A stretch of 43,584 bases of DNA from Chloroflexota bacterium (GTDB lineage: Bacteria > Chloroflexota > Anaerolineae > Aggregatilineales > J027): NCBI GenBank assembly GCA_010092845.1, contig JAADYW010000101.1, forward strand, positions 1 to 43,584. Reading direction: 5' to 3'. Positions 26,401 through 34,186 of the stretch are shown piece after piece. The translations under genes were made by a program, and so were the position numbers. The notes under the pieces were generated by a model. The model saw nothing but the letters and a program-made list of their open reading frames with translations, was not told the origin of the DNA and ran no database searches. Within the stretch, counting starts at the first letter, position 1. The number at the start of each line of letters is the position of its first letter.

Positions 26401-27484
26401 AGTAACCGACGCAATCAACCGTAACTCTGAACTGTGGCAACGGCTCCGAGCCATGCCGAAAATCGAGCTTCACCGACATCTCGAAGGGGCTATTCGAATC
26501 GAGACCCTCGTTGAGATCGCAAAGCTCCACGACATCCCTTTGCCATCCTACGACTGTGATATTCTGCGGCCATACGTCCAGGTGACGCGTGATGATCCGG
26601 CCGATCACAAGCATTTCCTGACGAAATTCAGTTTCCTGCGCCAGCTCTTTATCTCCGAAGAGGTGATTCGGCGGGTTGCGCGGGAGACAGTCGAAGATGC
26701 CGCGGCCGACAACATCCGCTATATGGAGTTGCGCTTCACACCCTACGCGCAGGCCAAGCTCATGAATTTTGCTTTGCAGGATGTGGTCGATTGGGTTACC
26801 GACACCGTGGCCGCCGCCGCACAAGAACTCGGGATAAAAGTCAATCTAATTGTCGCCATGAACCGCCATGAAAGCGTCGAAATCGGCCGGGAGATGTATG
26901 AGGTCGCGCTGGCGTATCGTGATCGAGGTGTCGTTGGTGTCGATTTGTGCGGCAATGAAGTAGGCTATCCGGCGGATCCCTTTGCCGATATCTTCCTGGA
27001 CGCCCACCGCGAGGGCCTGGGGGTGACCATCCATGCTGGTGAATGGCAAGGGCATGAAAACGTGCTGTATGCGATTAACCATATGAAGACCCGGCGTATT
27101 GGGCACGGCGTGCGCACCGTCGAGGACTCAAAAGCGCTATGGCGGGCAGTCAACGACAATGTGTACTTCGAGGTTTGTCCGACCTCCAACATGCAGACCG
27201 GGGTTGTCCCAAGCCTCAATCTGCATCCGCTGATTGATCTGAGCTACTCTGATGCCAAGATCACCCTGAATACTGATGATCCGGCGATCCACAACGTCTC
27301 GCTGACGGATGAGTATGCGCTGGCAGTCCAGGGTCTTGATTTGCCGGTATCTTTCTTGAAGCGTTGCTTGGCGAATGCGGTTGATTGTGCCTTCTTGCCA
27401 GAAGATGAACGTGACAATCTGCGTACGATGTTCAAACCCGCGATGCAAGAACTTGACACCCTGAGCCGTGAGTTGCGCTACTAG
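26390..27484 (+). CDS. add: Adenosine deaminase family protein
   Basis: A 364-residue zinc-dependent deaminase of the adenosine/adenine/AMP deaminase family, releasing ammonia from adenosine or a related nucleoside. The metal site shows HRH (H28, H30 in IELHRHLEGA), a HAGEW segment with the metal His and catalytic Glu, RIGHGVR with the catalytic His, and NTDDPA with the metal Asp. The start is placed at GTG 26390 because GGAAGGG lies at the right distance; GTG 26369 and ATG 26453 are alternatives. The start lies inside the kinase gene (11-base overlap), so the two are coupled. The exact substrate (adenosine, adenine or modified purine) is not certain. Confidence 0.88.
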   Translation: MAFEVTDAINRNSELWQRLRAMPKIELHRHLEGAIRIETLVEIAKLHDIPLPSYDCDILRPYVQVTRDDPADHKHFLTKFSFLRQLFISEEVIRRVARETVEDAAADNIRYMELRFTPYAQAKLMNFALQDVVDWVTDTVAAAAQELGIKVNLIVAMNRHESVEIGREMYEVALAYRDRGVVGVDLCGNEVGYPADPFADIFLDAHREGLGVTIHAGEWQGHENVLYAINHMKTRRIGHGVRTVEDSKALWRAVNDNVYFEVCPTSNMQTGVVPSLNLHPLIDLSYSDAKITLNTDDPAIHNVSLTDEYALAVQGLDLPVSFLKRCLANAVDCAFLPEDERDNLRTMFKPAMQELDTLSRELRY

Positions 27485-27761
27485 CCTGGTAACTCTCGCT
27501 TCACGGAGGAGGACTGGCTGTTTGACTTGCGGAATCTGAGCGCGGCTGCTATTCGTCGTTGCTGAGCCGGGCCGCCTCGCCGGCGGGGTAGGCTTCCTTC
27601 GGTTCGTGCTTTGTAGGTTGCTGTGGGTATGCCTCAGTGTGGTTGGCGTTTCCTCCCCCCCGACTGGACTGGTAATATACAGCATTGAGCATCCCGGTTT
27701 GTTGAGACGAGGATGCATCAGCTGATTTCCGATAACCGGAGCATAGAGCAAAGGACTGACG

Positions 27762-28640
27762 ATGTTTTCACTGGGCAACGGTGTACACGAGGTGCATCTC
27801 CTCAACGCGGGGCTGACGTATGTGGACAGCGGCGGGGCTTTTGGATTGGTCCCCCAGGCACTATGGAGCCGCTATCAAACACCACGCGACAATTATCTGG
27901 TGCCGATGTGTCTCAATAATCTACTCATCAAGTCTGGTGGTAAGAATATCCTGGTGGATACGGGGATGGGCAGCAAAATGCCGCCGAAGTTGATCGAACA
28001 GTGGCACCTGACTCACCCCAATGGCACCCTATTTGAAGGCCTGGAGCGATTGGGGTTGCAGCCCGAAGACATTGATATGGTTATCAATACCCATCTCCAC
28101 GCCGATCATTGCGAAAACAACACGCGCTTTGATGCGGAGGGCAATATCGTGCCGAGTTTTCCAAATGCCGAGCACGTTGTCCAGCAACGTGAATATGACG
28201 ATGCTACTCACCCCAATGAACGGACACGAGCGACCTATGTATCGGTCAATTTTGAACCCTTGATGCAACACGGACAGCTTCGTTTGCTCGATGGCGACAC
28301 CGACATCGTGCCAGGCGTTAGCTGTGTCGTTACCCCAGGCCACACGCCGGGGCACATGAGTGTCAGGGTCTCTGCCGAAGATGAGCATATCTTGTTCACC
28401 TGCGACCTGGCTACCTATGCAATTCACTTTCAGAAACTCGCCTGGATGACGGCCTATGACGTTGAGCCACTGGTTACGATGGAAACTAAACGGCATTGGC
28501 AGCGTTGGGCTTTAGTGACCAACGCGATCCTGATCTTTCCACATGACACCACCATGTTGGCCGCTCGGTTGGTGGAGGATGACAGGGGCAAGCCGGTGCT
28601 GAGCCCAATCACTGAAGCCGAGGGCGCCTGTTACTCATAA
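27762..28640 (+). CDS. MBL-fold metallo-hydrolase
   Basis: A 292-residue metallo-beta-lactamase-fold hydrolase. The first metal motif is NTHLHADHCENN (HxHxDH), the second is VTPGHTPGHMS, and the downstream Asp is in TCDLATY. LVDTGMGSKM is the usual strand leading to the site. Lactonase, glyoxalase II-like and phosphodiesterase activities are all compatible. AAAGGA precedes the ATG. The 277-base gap upstream contains a GC-rich stem-loop (CCGCC 27572-27576 with GGCGG 27582-27586, extendable to GAGCC/GGCTT) but no T-run and no gene that I can support. Confidence 0.88.
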   Translation: MFSLGNGVHEVHLLNAGLTYVDSGGAFGLVPQALWSRYQTPRDNYLVPMCLNNLLIKSGGKNILVDTGMGSKMPPKLIEQWHLTHPNGTLFEGLERLGLQPEDIDMVINTHLHADHCENNTRFDAEGNIVPSFPNAEHVVQQREYDDATHPNERTRATYVSVNFEPLMQHGQLRLLDGDTDIVPGVSCVVTPGHTPGHMSVRVSAEDEHILFTCDLATYAIHFQKLAWMTAYDVEPLVTMETKRHWQRWALVTNAILIFPHDTTMLAARLVEDDRGKPVLSPITEAEGACYS

Positions 28641-28735
28641 TCGTTGAGAAACAGCTTTTTGAACTCAGAACTTCCTGATAAACTAACCAGGACAATCAGA
28701 TTTATCGGAACGATATACCAACGAAAGAAATCGCA

Positions 28736-29518
28736 ATGTCGCAAAACAACGGCTTCTATGTGCCTGCACGGGCCCAGGTGATCGTGGCCCACCCAGATGA
28801 TATCGAGTTTAGTGTGGCCGGGACGATCGCGCGATGGACCCAGGCTGGCTGTGAGGTGAGCTATGTCCTGGTCACCAGCGGCGACGTTGGCATCGCTGAT
28901 GAGTCGCTGTCGCTGGAAGAAGCCAGAGAAATGCGTGAGCGTGAGCAGCGCCAGGCAGCGCAGGTATTGGGGGTCAAGGATGTCGTGTTTCTGCGTGAAC
29001 CAGATGGCAGCGTCGTCAATACGCTTGAATTGCGCAAGAAACTCGTCCGTGAAATCCGCCGTTTTCGTCCAGACGTGCTGATCTGCCAGGATCCGACCAT
29101 CGTCTTTGCCTCCGAGGGATATATCAACCACCCCGATCACCGTGCAGCGGGGCAGGCCGCGCTGGACGCCGTTTTTCCGGCGGCGGGCCAACCGCATGTT
29201 TTTCAGGAGCTCGCTGAAGAAGGTCTCAAAGCTCACAAGACTCGACGGGTCTATGTCCCGACCTGGCGCAAAGAAGACGCTAACCTGTACGTCAATATCA
29301 GCGCGACAATTGAGGCGAAGATCCAGGCCTTGTTTGCGCACGAAAGCCAGATGCAGGAGATTATGGGGCAGCGCAAGGTTGATCTTAACGAGATCGAGCA
29401 CTGGATCCGCCACAACGCCGCGGAGCGGGGCAAGGGCAAAGAAATGGCCTATGCGGAGAGCTTCCGCGTCGTTGTGCTTGAGCCTGATGAACTGCCCGAT
29501 GCCCCTGATGAGGGCTAG
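28736..29518 (+). CDS. PIG-L/LmbE-family deacetylase
   Basis: A 260-residue zinc deacetylase of the PIG-L (LmbE/MshB/BshB) family. Metal and catalytic residues are in [13 protein letters not shown] (H19, D21, D22) and NHPDHRAAG. The family deacetylates N-acetylglucosaminyl substrates such as mycothiol or bacillithiol precursors and glycolipids. No mycothiol or bacillithiol ligase gene is nearby, so the substrate is open. It lies 95 bases after the MBL gene and 21 bases before the amidase gene on the same strand. Confidence 0.9.
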   Translation: MSQNNGFYVPARAQVIVAHPDDIEFSVAGTIARWTQAGCEVSYVLVTSGDVGIADESLSLEEAREMREREQRQAAQVLGVKDVVFLREPDGSVVNTLELRKKLVREIRRFRPDVLICQDPTIVFASEGYINHPDHRAAGQAALDAVFPAAGQPHVFQELAEEGLKAHKTRRVYVPTWRKEDANLYVNISATIEAKIQALFAHESQMQEIMGQRKVDLNEIEHWIRHNAAERGKGKEMAYAESFRVVVLEPDELPDAPDEG

Positions 29519-29539
29519 TGTCCGAGGGAAGCTGCTACT

Positions 29540-30610
29540 ATGCCTGATCATGAACAGCCACCAGGATCAGAAACGCCTCAGGATGAGCCGCAATTCGTTG
29601 GTGATGAGACGGCCAAACCGCGCCGCGCACATGCGGTAAAGAGAATACGTCTGCATGGCGAGGACGAGAGTCCTGCGTCAGAACAGCAGCGTTACCCAAT
29701 TGCCAACAGCCAGGCTGAGGTCGTCTTTGATGATGACGAGGAAGAACCTGCACCGTCGCCCTGGCAGCGGCCAACACGCCAACGGTCTCAGCTCGAGGCC
29801 GATATGGTCTGGCCGTCGACATGGACGCTCATCAAGACAGTGGGGCTGACGCTGATGGCCGCACTGCTGGTGGCCACCATCTTCTCGTATTGGACCCCCG
29901 AAGACGACTTCTTGCCAGACCGCTTCCGCGAGCAAATGCAGATTGTGCGCACAACTTATGAGCCGTTGAATCAACTGCCATCCCCTTTGCCAACGGAGGT
30001 TACGGTGCCCCGGATTGGCATTATTGCAGGGCATAGTGGCCCTCCGCAGGATCCAAGCTTTGATGTTGATCCGGGGGCGGTCTGCGATGATAACAATGAT
30101 GGGATCCCCGAACTGACCGAGCTGGAGATCAATGTAGCGGTTGCCCGGCTGGTGGCTGATCAGTTGCTGGCGGCAGGCTACGAGGTCGAGATCCTGGAGG
30201 AATTTGATCCGCGGCTGGAAAACTACCGTGCTGATGTGCTGGTTTCAGTTCATACTAACGACTGTCAGAATTACGGTTTTGGTGCCACTGGGTACAATGT
30301 GGCTGGCCCCTATGATCGTGGTGTGTTGCGAGGTGCCGACGAAGCATTGGTCAACTGCCTGGTGAGCCGGTATGGCGAGGTAACCGGGCTACCCCGTCAT
30401 TACGGGACATCCGATGACATGACGTTCTACCATACCTTTGGCGAGGTTTCGTATGATACACCGGTTGCCATCATCGAGATTGCGTTCATGTTCGCTGATC
30501 GGCAGATCCTGACCGAGCAACGCCCCCTGCTGGCCCAGGGAATCGCGGCCGGTATCGAGTGCTTCATCGAACCGCAGCAGGCAGTGAACGCGGCTCCTCA
30601 GGCTCAATAA
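29540..30610 (+). CDS. Membrane-anchored N-acetylmuramoyl-L-alanine amidase-like protein
   Basis: A 356-residue protein: an acidic, disordered cytoplasmic N-terminus (1-95), one transmembrane helix (about 97-117) and an outward amidase_3-type domain from about 155. Probable zinc ligands and catalytic residues are H165 (IIAGHSG), E194 or E196 (TELEINVA), H238 (VSVHTND) and E313 (IIEIAFM). This family cleaves the lactyl-Ala bond of peptidoglycan stem peptides. A DVDPGAVCDDNNDGIPE insertion after the first His looks like an Asp-rich calcium-type loop. It lies 21 bases after the PIG-L gene. Confidence 0.8.
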   Translation: MPDHEQPPGSETPQDEPQFVGDETAKPRRAHAVKRIRLHGEDESPASEQQRYPIANSQAEVVFDDDEEEPAPSPWQRPTRQRSQLEADMVWPSTWTLIKTVGLTLMAALLVATIFSYWTPEDDFLPDRFREQMQIVRTTYEPLNQLPSPLPTEVTVPRIGIIAGHSGPPQDPSFDVDPGAVCDDNNDGIPELTELEINVAVARLVADQLLAAGYEVEILEEFDPRLENYRADVLVSVHTNDCQNYGFGATGYNVAGPYDRGVLRGADEALVNCLVSRYGEVTGLPRHYGTSDDMTFYHTFGEVSYDTPVAIIEIAFMFADRQILTEQRPLLAQGIAAGIECFIEPQQAVNAAPQAQ

Positions 30611-30678
30611 GTAAGATATTCAGCGGCTCTGATCTCAGAACAATAGTACTGGATTCAGAGATTCGGGAGCCAAGTGCA

Positions 30679-31044
30679 ATGCCAGATAAGCAAATTGTGA
30701 TGTATGTTCGCAGCGAGTTCATATGCCCCTATGTCAAAATCGCCGAGCGTGTACTCCGCAAGCACGAACTTCCCTACCGCGAAGTCGATATTGACACCGA
30801 TAATGAGGCTCGCCAACGTGTACGTGCCTGGACCGGTTTTCTATCAGTCCCAACCATTCTCATCAGTGATGGTGACAGTGTGGTGCCATATGATATGCCA
30901 GCCGCATTGCCAGAAGGGGCTAGCCCGCGTGGTGTTGATCGGGGCACGATGATCTCGGAGCCTAGCGGTCGCCAACTGGAACAATGGCTAGAAAAGCACG
31001 GGCTCTTGCCCGAAAAATCTCTCTTGAACACGGACCAGAAGTAG
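30679..31044 (+). CDS. Glutaredoxin-like protein, CPYV active site
   Basis: A 121-residue thioredoxin-fold protein. I use ATG 30679 with GGGAG upstream, because an earlier in-frame ATG lies inside the amidase gene and would add an unrelated N-terminus. The active site reads FICPYVK, so only C17 of the usual CPYC pair is present (monothiol type), and LSVPTILI has the cis-Pro that packs against it. A C-terminal extension of about 35 residues after the core is unusual and charged. It probably reduces or deglutathionylates a protein target. The promoter of tRNA-Leu overlaps the last codons. Confidence 0.82.
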   Translation: MPDKQIVMYVRSEFICPYVKIAERVLRKHELPYREVDIDTDNEARQRVRAWTGFLSVPTILISDGDSVVPYDMPAALPEGASPRGVDRGTMISEPSGRQLEQWLEKHGLLPEKSLLNTDQK

Positions 31045-31052
31045 TATACAAT
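31024..31052 (+). promoter_or_regulatory. Promoter of tRNA-Leu
   Basis: TTGAAC (31024-31029), 17 bases, then TACAAT (31047-31052). It begins inside the last codons of the glutaredoxin gene, and the tRNA starts 12 bases after the -10 box. Confidence 0.65.
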
Positions 31053-31064
31053 GTTGTCCACCTC

Positions 31065-31149
31065 GCCGAAGTGGCGGAATTGGCAGACGCGCTACGTTCA
31101 GGGCGTAGTTCCCATTACGGGAGTGTGGGTTCGACTCCCACCTTCGGCA
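31065..31149 (+). tRNA. tRNA-Leu (anticodon CAG)
   Basis: An 85-base class II tRNA. The acceptor stem GCCGAAG pairs with CTTCGGC, followed by discriminator A. The D arm is GGCGGAATTGGCAGACGC, the anticodon stem is CTACG/CGTAG around TTCAGGG with anticodon CAG, the long variable arm is TCCCATTACGGGA, and the T arm is GTGGG-TTCGACT-CCCAC. CCA is not encoded. Confidence 0.97.
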
Positions 31150-31151
31150 AA

Positions 31152-31186
31152 CAAAAAGCCTGGCTCGCAATAGCCAGACTTTTTTG
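31152..31186. terminator. Bidirectional terminator
   Basis: CTGGCT (31160-31165) pairs with AGCCAG (31172-31177), with AAAAA before it and TTTTTT after it, so it can stop transcription from the tRNA (+) and from the ABC permease operon (-), which ends 29 bases beyond. Confidence 0.8.
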
Positions 31187-31214
31187 ATTCCAGGATAGCT
31201 GGAAGCGTGCTGAT

Positions 31215-32198
31215 TTATTGCCCCTCAACTTCGTAGGCTTGGCCGACATGGGCGGGGGGTCGGGCCTGCCCCACAAATCCAGCCAGGACAACCACGGTAA
31301 CGGCATACGGCAGCAGGGACACCAATTGATGCGGCACATTAATGCCAAAGAACTGGAGCTGGCTCTGTAGGGCGGATAGGAACCCAAATAGCAGGGCCCC
31401 GCCCAGTGCGCCGACAGGATGCCATTTCCCGAAGATCATCACCGCCAGGGCGATAAAGCCCTTGCCCGCGACCATGTTCCGCTCGAAGACCCCGACATCT
31501 GCTAAAGTTAGGTAGACGCCTGCCAGGCCAGCCAGCGTGCCGCTCAAGAACAGGTTGGTATACTGCAAGCGGTAAACATTGATACCCAGGGTGTCGGCTG
31601 CGCGAGGATTCTCGCCGATGGACCGGGTGCGCAGCCCCCATACTGTGCTGAAAAGCCAGAACGTCATCAGGGCAACCAGGATAAACGTGATGTAGGTGAT
31701 GACATCCTTGTCAAACAGAACTACACCTACCCGGTTGAGGAAGTGCCCGTCCGGCCAGGGGTTCTGGACGAGTTCGGGGATCTTGCCCTCGGTTTCGGCT
31801 TGGGGGTCGTAGAAGTAACCAGAGATCCCGGTAGCCAGCAAGTTGATCACCACGCCGCTGATGATATGATCTACCTTGAATTGGATGCACAATAGGGCAT
31901 GCAATAGACCCATCATCCCACCAGTGAGCAGCCCCACGGCCACAGATAGGGCCAAGCGTAAGGTGCTATCCAGCGCGATTTCGGCCCCCAGCAAAGCCAG
32001 GGAGTCCATACCGCTCAGATAGGCGTTCATCATATACCCGGTGAATGCCGAGATCAGCATCATACCCTCGATACCAATGTTGACAATCCCTGAGCGCTCA
32101 CTGCTGATACCGCTCATCGCCCCTAAGGTGATTGGGATCGCTTGCCGGATCGTGGCACTGAGAGTGGCAAAAATCGCAACGAATTCAATAGTTCCCAT
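31215..32198 (-). CDS. ABC transporter permease, BMP/nucleoside type, second subunit
   Basis: A 327-residue BPD_transp_2-type permease with 8-10 hydrophobic segments. The segment GAMSGISSERSGIVNIGIEGMMLISAF and the MRTRSIGENPRAADTLGIN-like loop are typical of the NupQ/RfuD class, which imports nucleosides, riboflavin or simple sugars using a BMP-family lipoprotein. I use ATG 32198, with AGAGGA upstream; the longer frame overlaps the other permease. It follows its partner permease by 14 bases. Neither the double-ATP-cassette ATPase nor the BMP binding protein is encoded beside it. Confidence 0.9.
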   Translation of the reverse strand: MGTIEFVAIFATLSATIRQAIPITLGAMSGISSERSGIVNIGIEGMMLISAFTGYMMNAYLSGMDSLALLGAEIALDSTLRLALSVAVGLLTGGMMGLLHALLCIQFKVDHIISGVVINLLATGISGYFYDPQAETEGKIPELVQNPWPDGHFLNRVGVVLFDKDVITYITFILVALMTFWLFSTVWGLRTRSIGENPRAADTLGINVYRLQYTNLFLSGTLAGLAGVYLTLADVGVFERNMVAGKGFIALAVMIFGKWHPVGALGGALLFGFLSALQSQLQFFGINVPHQLVSLLPYAVTVVVLAGFVGQARPPAHVGQAYEVEGQ

Positions 32199-32211
32199 AT
32201 AAATAAATCCT

Positions 32212-33396
32212 CTAGCGCTCGCCCCAGCCACTGCTTAGGGTCTGGCCGGTGCCCGCTGCTCCTCGTACCCGGTATAGGAAGCGGATAATCTGTGGAGCGG
32301 CAATGAACATCAGGATAAAAGCCTGAATCGCGACGGTTAACTCGACAGCGACGCCGGTGCGTTGCATACGGGTGGCGCCCTGTTCCAATGTACCGAATGC
32401 AAAAGCTGAGAAGATAATGCCAATGGGGTGATTTGCGGCCAGTAGAGAGACGGTAATCGCATCGAAGCCGAGCGCCAGGCTTTGATTGGCCTCATAGTAC
32501 CCATTGACTCCCAGCGTCTGGATCACGCCCGCCATACCTGCCAGGCTGCCAGCAACCGCCATGGTGACGATGGTCTGGCGTTTCACATTGATGCCGGCAT
32601 ACCGTGCAGCATTCGGATTCATGCCGACCATGCGTAACTCGAAGCCAAAGGTCGTCCGGTTCAATATGATCAAAATCAGGATCGATACAATGATCGCGAT
32701 GAAAATGCCGATGTTCAGATCATGTGCAGGCGGGTAATCAAAGGCCACTGGGAGGCGCGCGGTTTCGAGAACCTCCGGGCTGCGCTGGATTGCGCCAGCG
32801 GTGGGATCGTTCATCGGACCCGGGGGGATCTCCCCGTCAGCGCTGCCGCCGGAGATCAGCCACTCAGCGATACGGCTGGCGATGAAGTTGAACATGATCG
32901 TGGTGATAACCTCATGCGCGCCGGAGTAGGCCTTCAACGCCCCCGGAATCCCAGCCCAGATCGCGCCAGCCAGCGCGCCGGCGGCAAAGCCGAGCGTGAT
33001 GTGTGCCCAGGTTGGCAGGCCAGTGACATAGTATCCAACCCATGCGGCAGCGACCGAACCCATAATTAGTTGGCCTTGCGCGCCAATATTAAACAGGCCC
33101 CCCTTGAAGGCAAAGCCAACGGCTAACCCCGCCAGGATCAGGGGGGTTGTCTTCAGTAGCGATTGCACCAGACCGCGTGGTTCCAGCAGCGCGCCTTCTA
33201 TCAAGGCTTCATAGGCTGCGACAGGATCACGGCCTGCCAGTAGAATTAGGCCGGCGCCAAGAAGCAATGCTGTGATGATCGATAGAACGGGGATGAGAAG
33301 CGTCTGGAAGATCGCCTGTAGTCGCTGGAAGAGCGTTCTGAACGGAACTGGTTGTGGCAATGATGAGGTTGTGGCCGTTTTAGGTTCTGTGGCCAT
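32212..33396 (-). CDS. ABC transporter permease, BMP/nucleoside type, first subunit
   Basis: A 394-residue BPD_transp_2-type permease of the NupP/RfuC class. After a polar N-terminus (1-35) come 8-10 hydrophobic segments; conserved stretches include AVGFAFKGGLFNIGAQGQLIMG, the cytoplasmic GAHEVITTIMFNFIA coupling region and RMVGMNPNAARYAGINVK. It would form the membrane channel with the next gene. A TGTTATAAT extended -10 on the minus strand (33451-33443) lies 47 bases before the start, so the pair can be transcribed separately from the upstream operon. The substrate is not identifiable without the binding protein. Confidence 0.9.
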   Translation of the reverse strand: MATEPKTATTSSLPQPVPFRTLFQRLQAIFQTLLIPVLSIITALLLGAGLILLAGRDPVAAYEALIEGALLEPRGLVQSLLKTTPLILAGLAVGFAFKGGLFNIGAQGQLIMGSVAAAWVGYYVTGLPTWAHITLGFAAGALAGAIWAGIPGALKAYSGAHEVITTIMFNFIASRIAEWLISGGSADGEIPPGPMNDPTAGAIQRSPEVLETARLPVAFDYPPAHDLNIGIFIAIIVSILILIILNRTTFGFELRMVGMNPNAARYAGINVKRQTIVTMAVAGSLAGMAGVIQTLGVNGYYEANQSLALGFDAITVSLLAANHPIGIIFSAFAFGTLEQGATRMQRTGVAVELTVAIQAFILMFIAAPQIIRFLYRVRGAAGTGQTLSSGWGER

Positions 33397-33442
33397 ATAT
33401 GTGTCCCAAAGTAAGATAGCTTAAGAAATTTTAGCGCTTGTG

Positions 33443-33451
33443 ATTATAACA
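33443..33451 (-). promoter_or_regulatory. Extended -10 promoter element (TGTTATAAT) for the ABC permeases
   Basis: On the minus strand TGTTATAAT lies directly after the stop of the DUF6504 gene and 47 bases before the first permease. The identical 9-mer occurs upstream of the FHA operon at 36840-36848. Confidence 0.5.
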
Positions 33452-33688
33452 CTAAACGAAGTTTGAGGGTGTACCGGGTTTCGAACGACCGCGCCAAATT
33501 GTGCCATCAAACCACAGTTCAAGTGCAGAACCGTTGGCCAAGCGCACCAGGATATGCTGGCCGTTGTCCGTTTGCCAGCGGCGGCCATGGTCGATGACGG
33601 CGAGCTGCTCCCCCGCCCATGTCACCCAGCCGGGCTTTGGCGAACCTTCGATATGGCCGTTGACAGTAACTTCGCATACCTCAAACAT
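33452..33688 (-). CDS. DUF6504-like small protein
   Basis: A 78-residue protein starting MFEVCEVTVNGHIEGSPKPGWVTWAGEQ. The pattern (an EV.V.G start, a basic-polar segment, W.G..L.V..HGRRW, then a short strand pair ending LELWFDG..W) resembles the DUF6504 family of unknown function. The start is 6 bases after the CinA stop on the same strand, so it is the last gene of the FHA/glycosidase operon. Coding use and tight spacing argue that it is real. No catalytic residues can be proposed. Confidence 0.62.
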   Translation of the reverse strand: MFEVCEVTVNGHIEGSPKPGWVTWAGEQLAVIDHGRRWQTDNGQHILVRLANGSALELWFDGTIWRGRSKPGTPSNFV

Positions 33689-33694
33689 AGGTTT

Positions 33695-34186
33695 CTATCC
33701 TGCTTGTAACTGATCGTAAAGCATCTGGAGCGCGGCTTCAGCGCTCACGTGTTTATTTGCCGAGCGATCGCCTTGCCAGACATGCCGTTGGACCATCACC
33801 CTGCCGCGGAAATCCAGCCCGATGTAGGTCAGGCCAACGGGTTTCTCGGCGGTGCCGCCGCCAGGCCCCGCCACACCCGTAATCGAGAGTGCCAGGTGGG
33901 CGCCCAGCAGCGCACGGACACCCCGAGCCATTGCGATAGCGGTCTGTTCACTGACGGCACCGAACTCCACCAGGACATCCTCTTGAACCCCCAGTAGCGC
34001 ATGCTTGACGCCGTTATTATAGGCAACAACGCCGCCCAGGAAATAGGAAGAGCTGCCCGGAACTTCAGTAAATCGGTGCATCAATAGGCCGCCGGTACAG
34101 CTCTCAGCGCAAGTCAGTGTGAGTTGCTGGTCACGTAAGATTTCACCGATGACAACTTCCAGATTGCCTTTGTCAGTAGCGGTCAT
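33695..34186 (-). CDS. pncC: CinA C-terminal domain protein, nicotinamide-nucleotide amidase
   Basis: A 163-residue stand-alone CinA C-terminal domain. The catalytic Ser is in TCAESCTGGLL, followed by VPGSSSYFLGGVVAYNNGVK with the conserved Tyr and Lys, and the ITGVAGPGGGTAEKPVGL signature. This class hydrolyses nicotinamide mononucleotide to nicotinate mononucleotide in NAD recycling. The length is normal for PncC without the COG1058 half. The start overlaps the stop of the glycosidase-like gene by 4 bases (ATGA type), showing coupling in an operon. Confidence 0.93.
   Translation of the reverse strand: MTATDKGNLEVVIGEILRDQQLTLTCAESCTGGLLMHRFTEVPGSSSYFLGGVVAYNNGVKHALLGVQEDVLVEFGAVSEQTAIAMARGVRALLGAHLALSITGVAGPGGGTAEKPVGLTYIGLDFRGRVMVQRHVWQGDRSANKHVSAEAALQMLYDQLQAG

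Noticed and set aside
27485-27761. Terminator at the GC-rich stem-loop after adenosine deaminase
   Set aside because: The stem is strong but has no T-run within 20 bases on either strand.
28631-29551. 306-codon open frame antisense to the PIG-L gene
   Set aside because: The sense frame has clear HPDD and HPDH motifs; the antisense frame has none.
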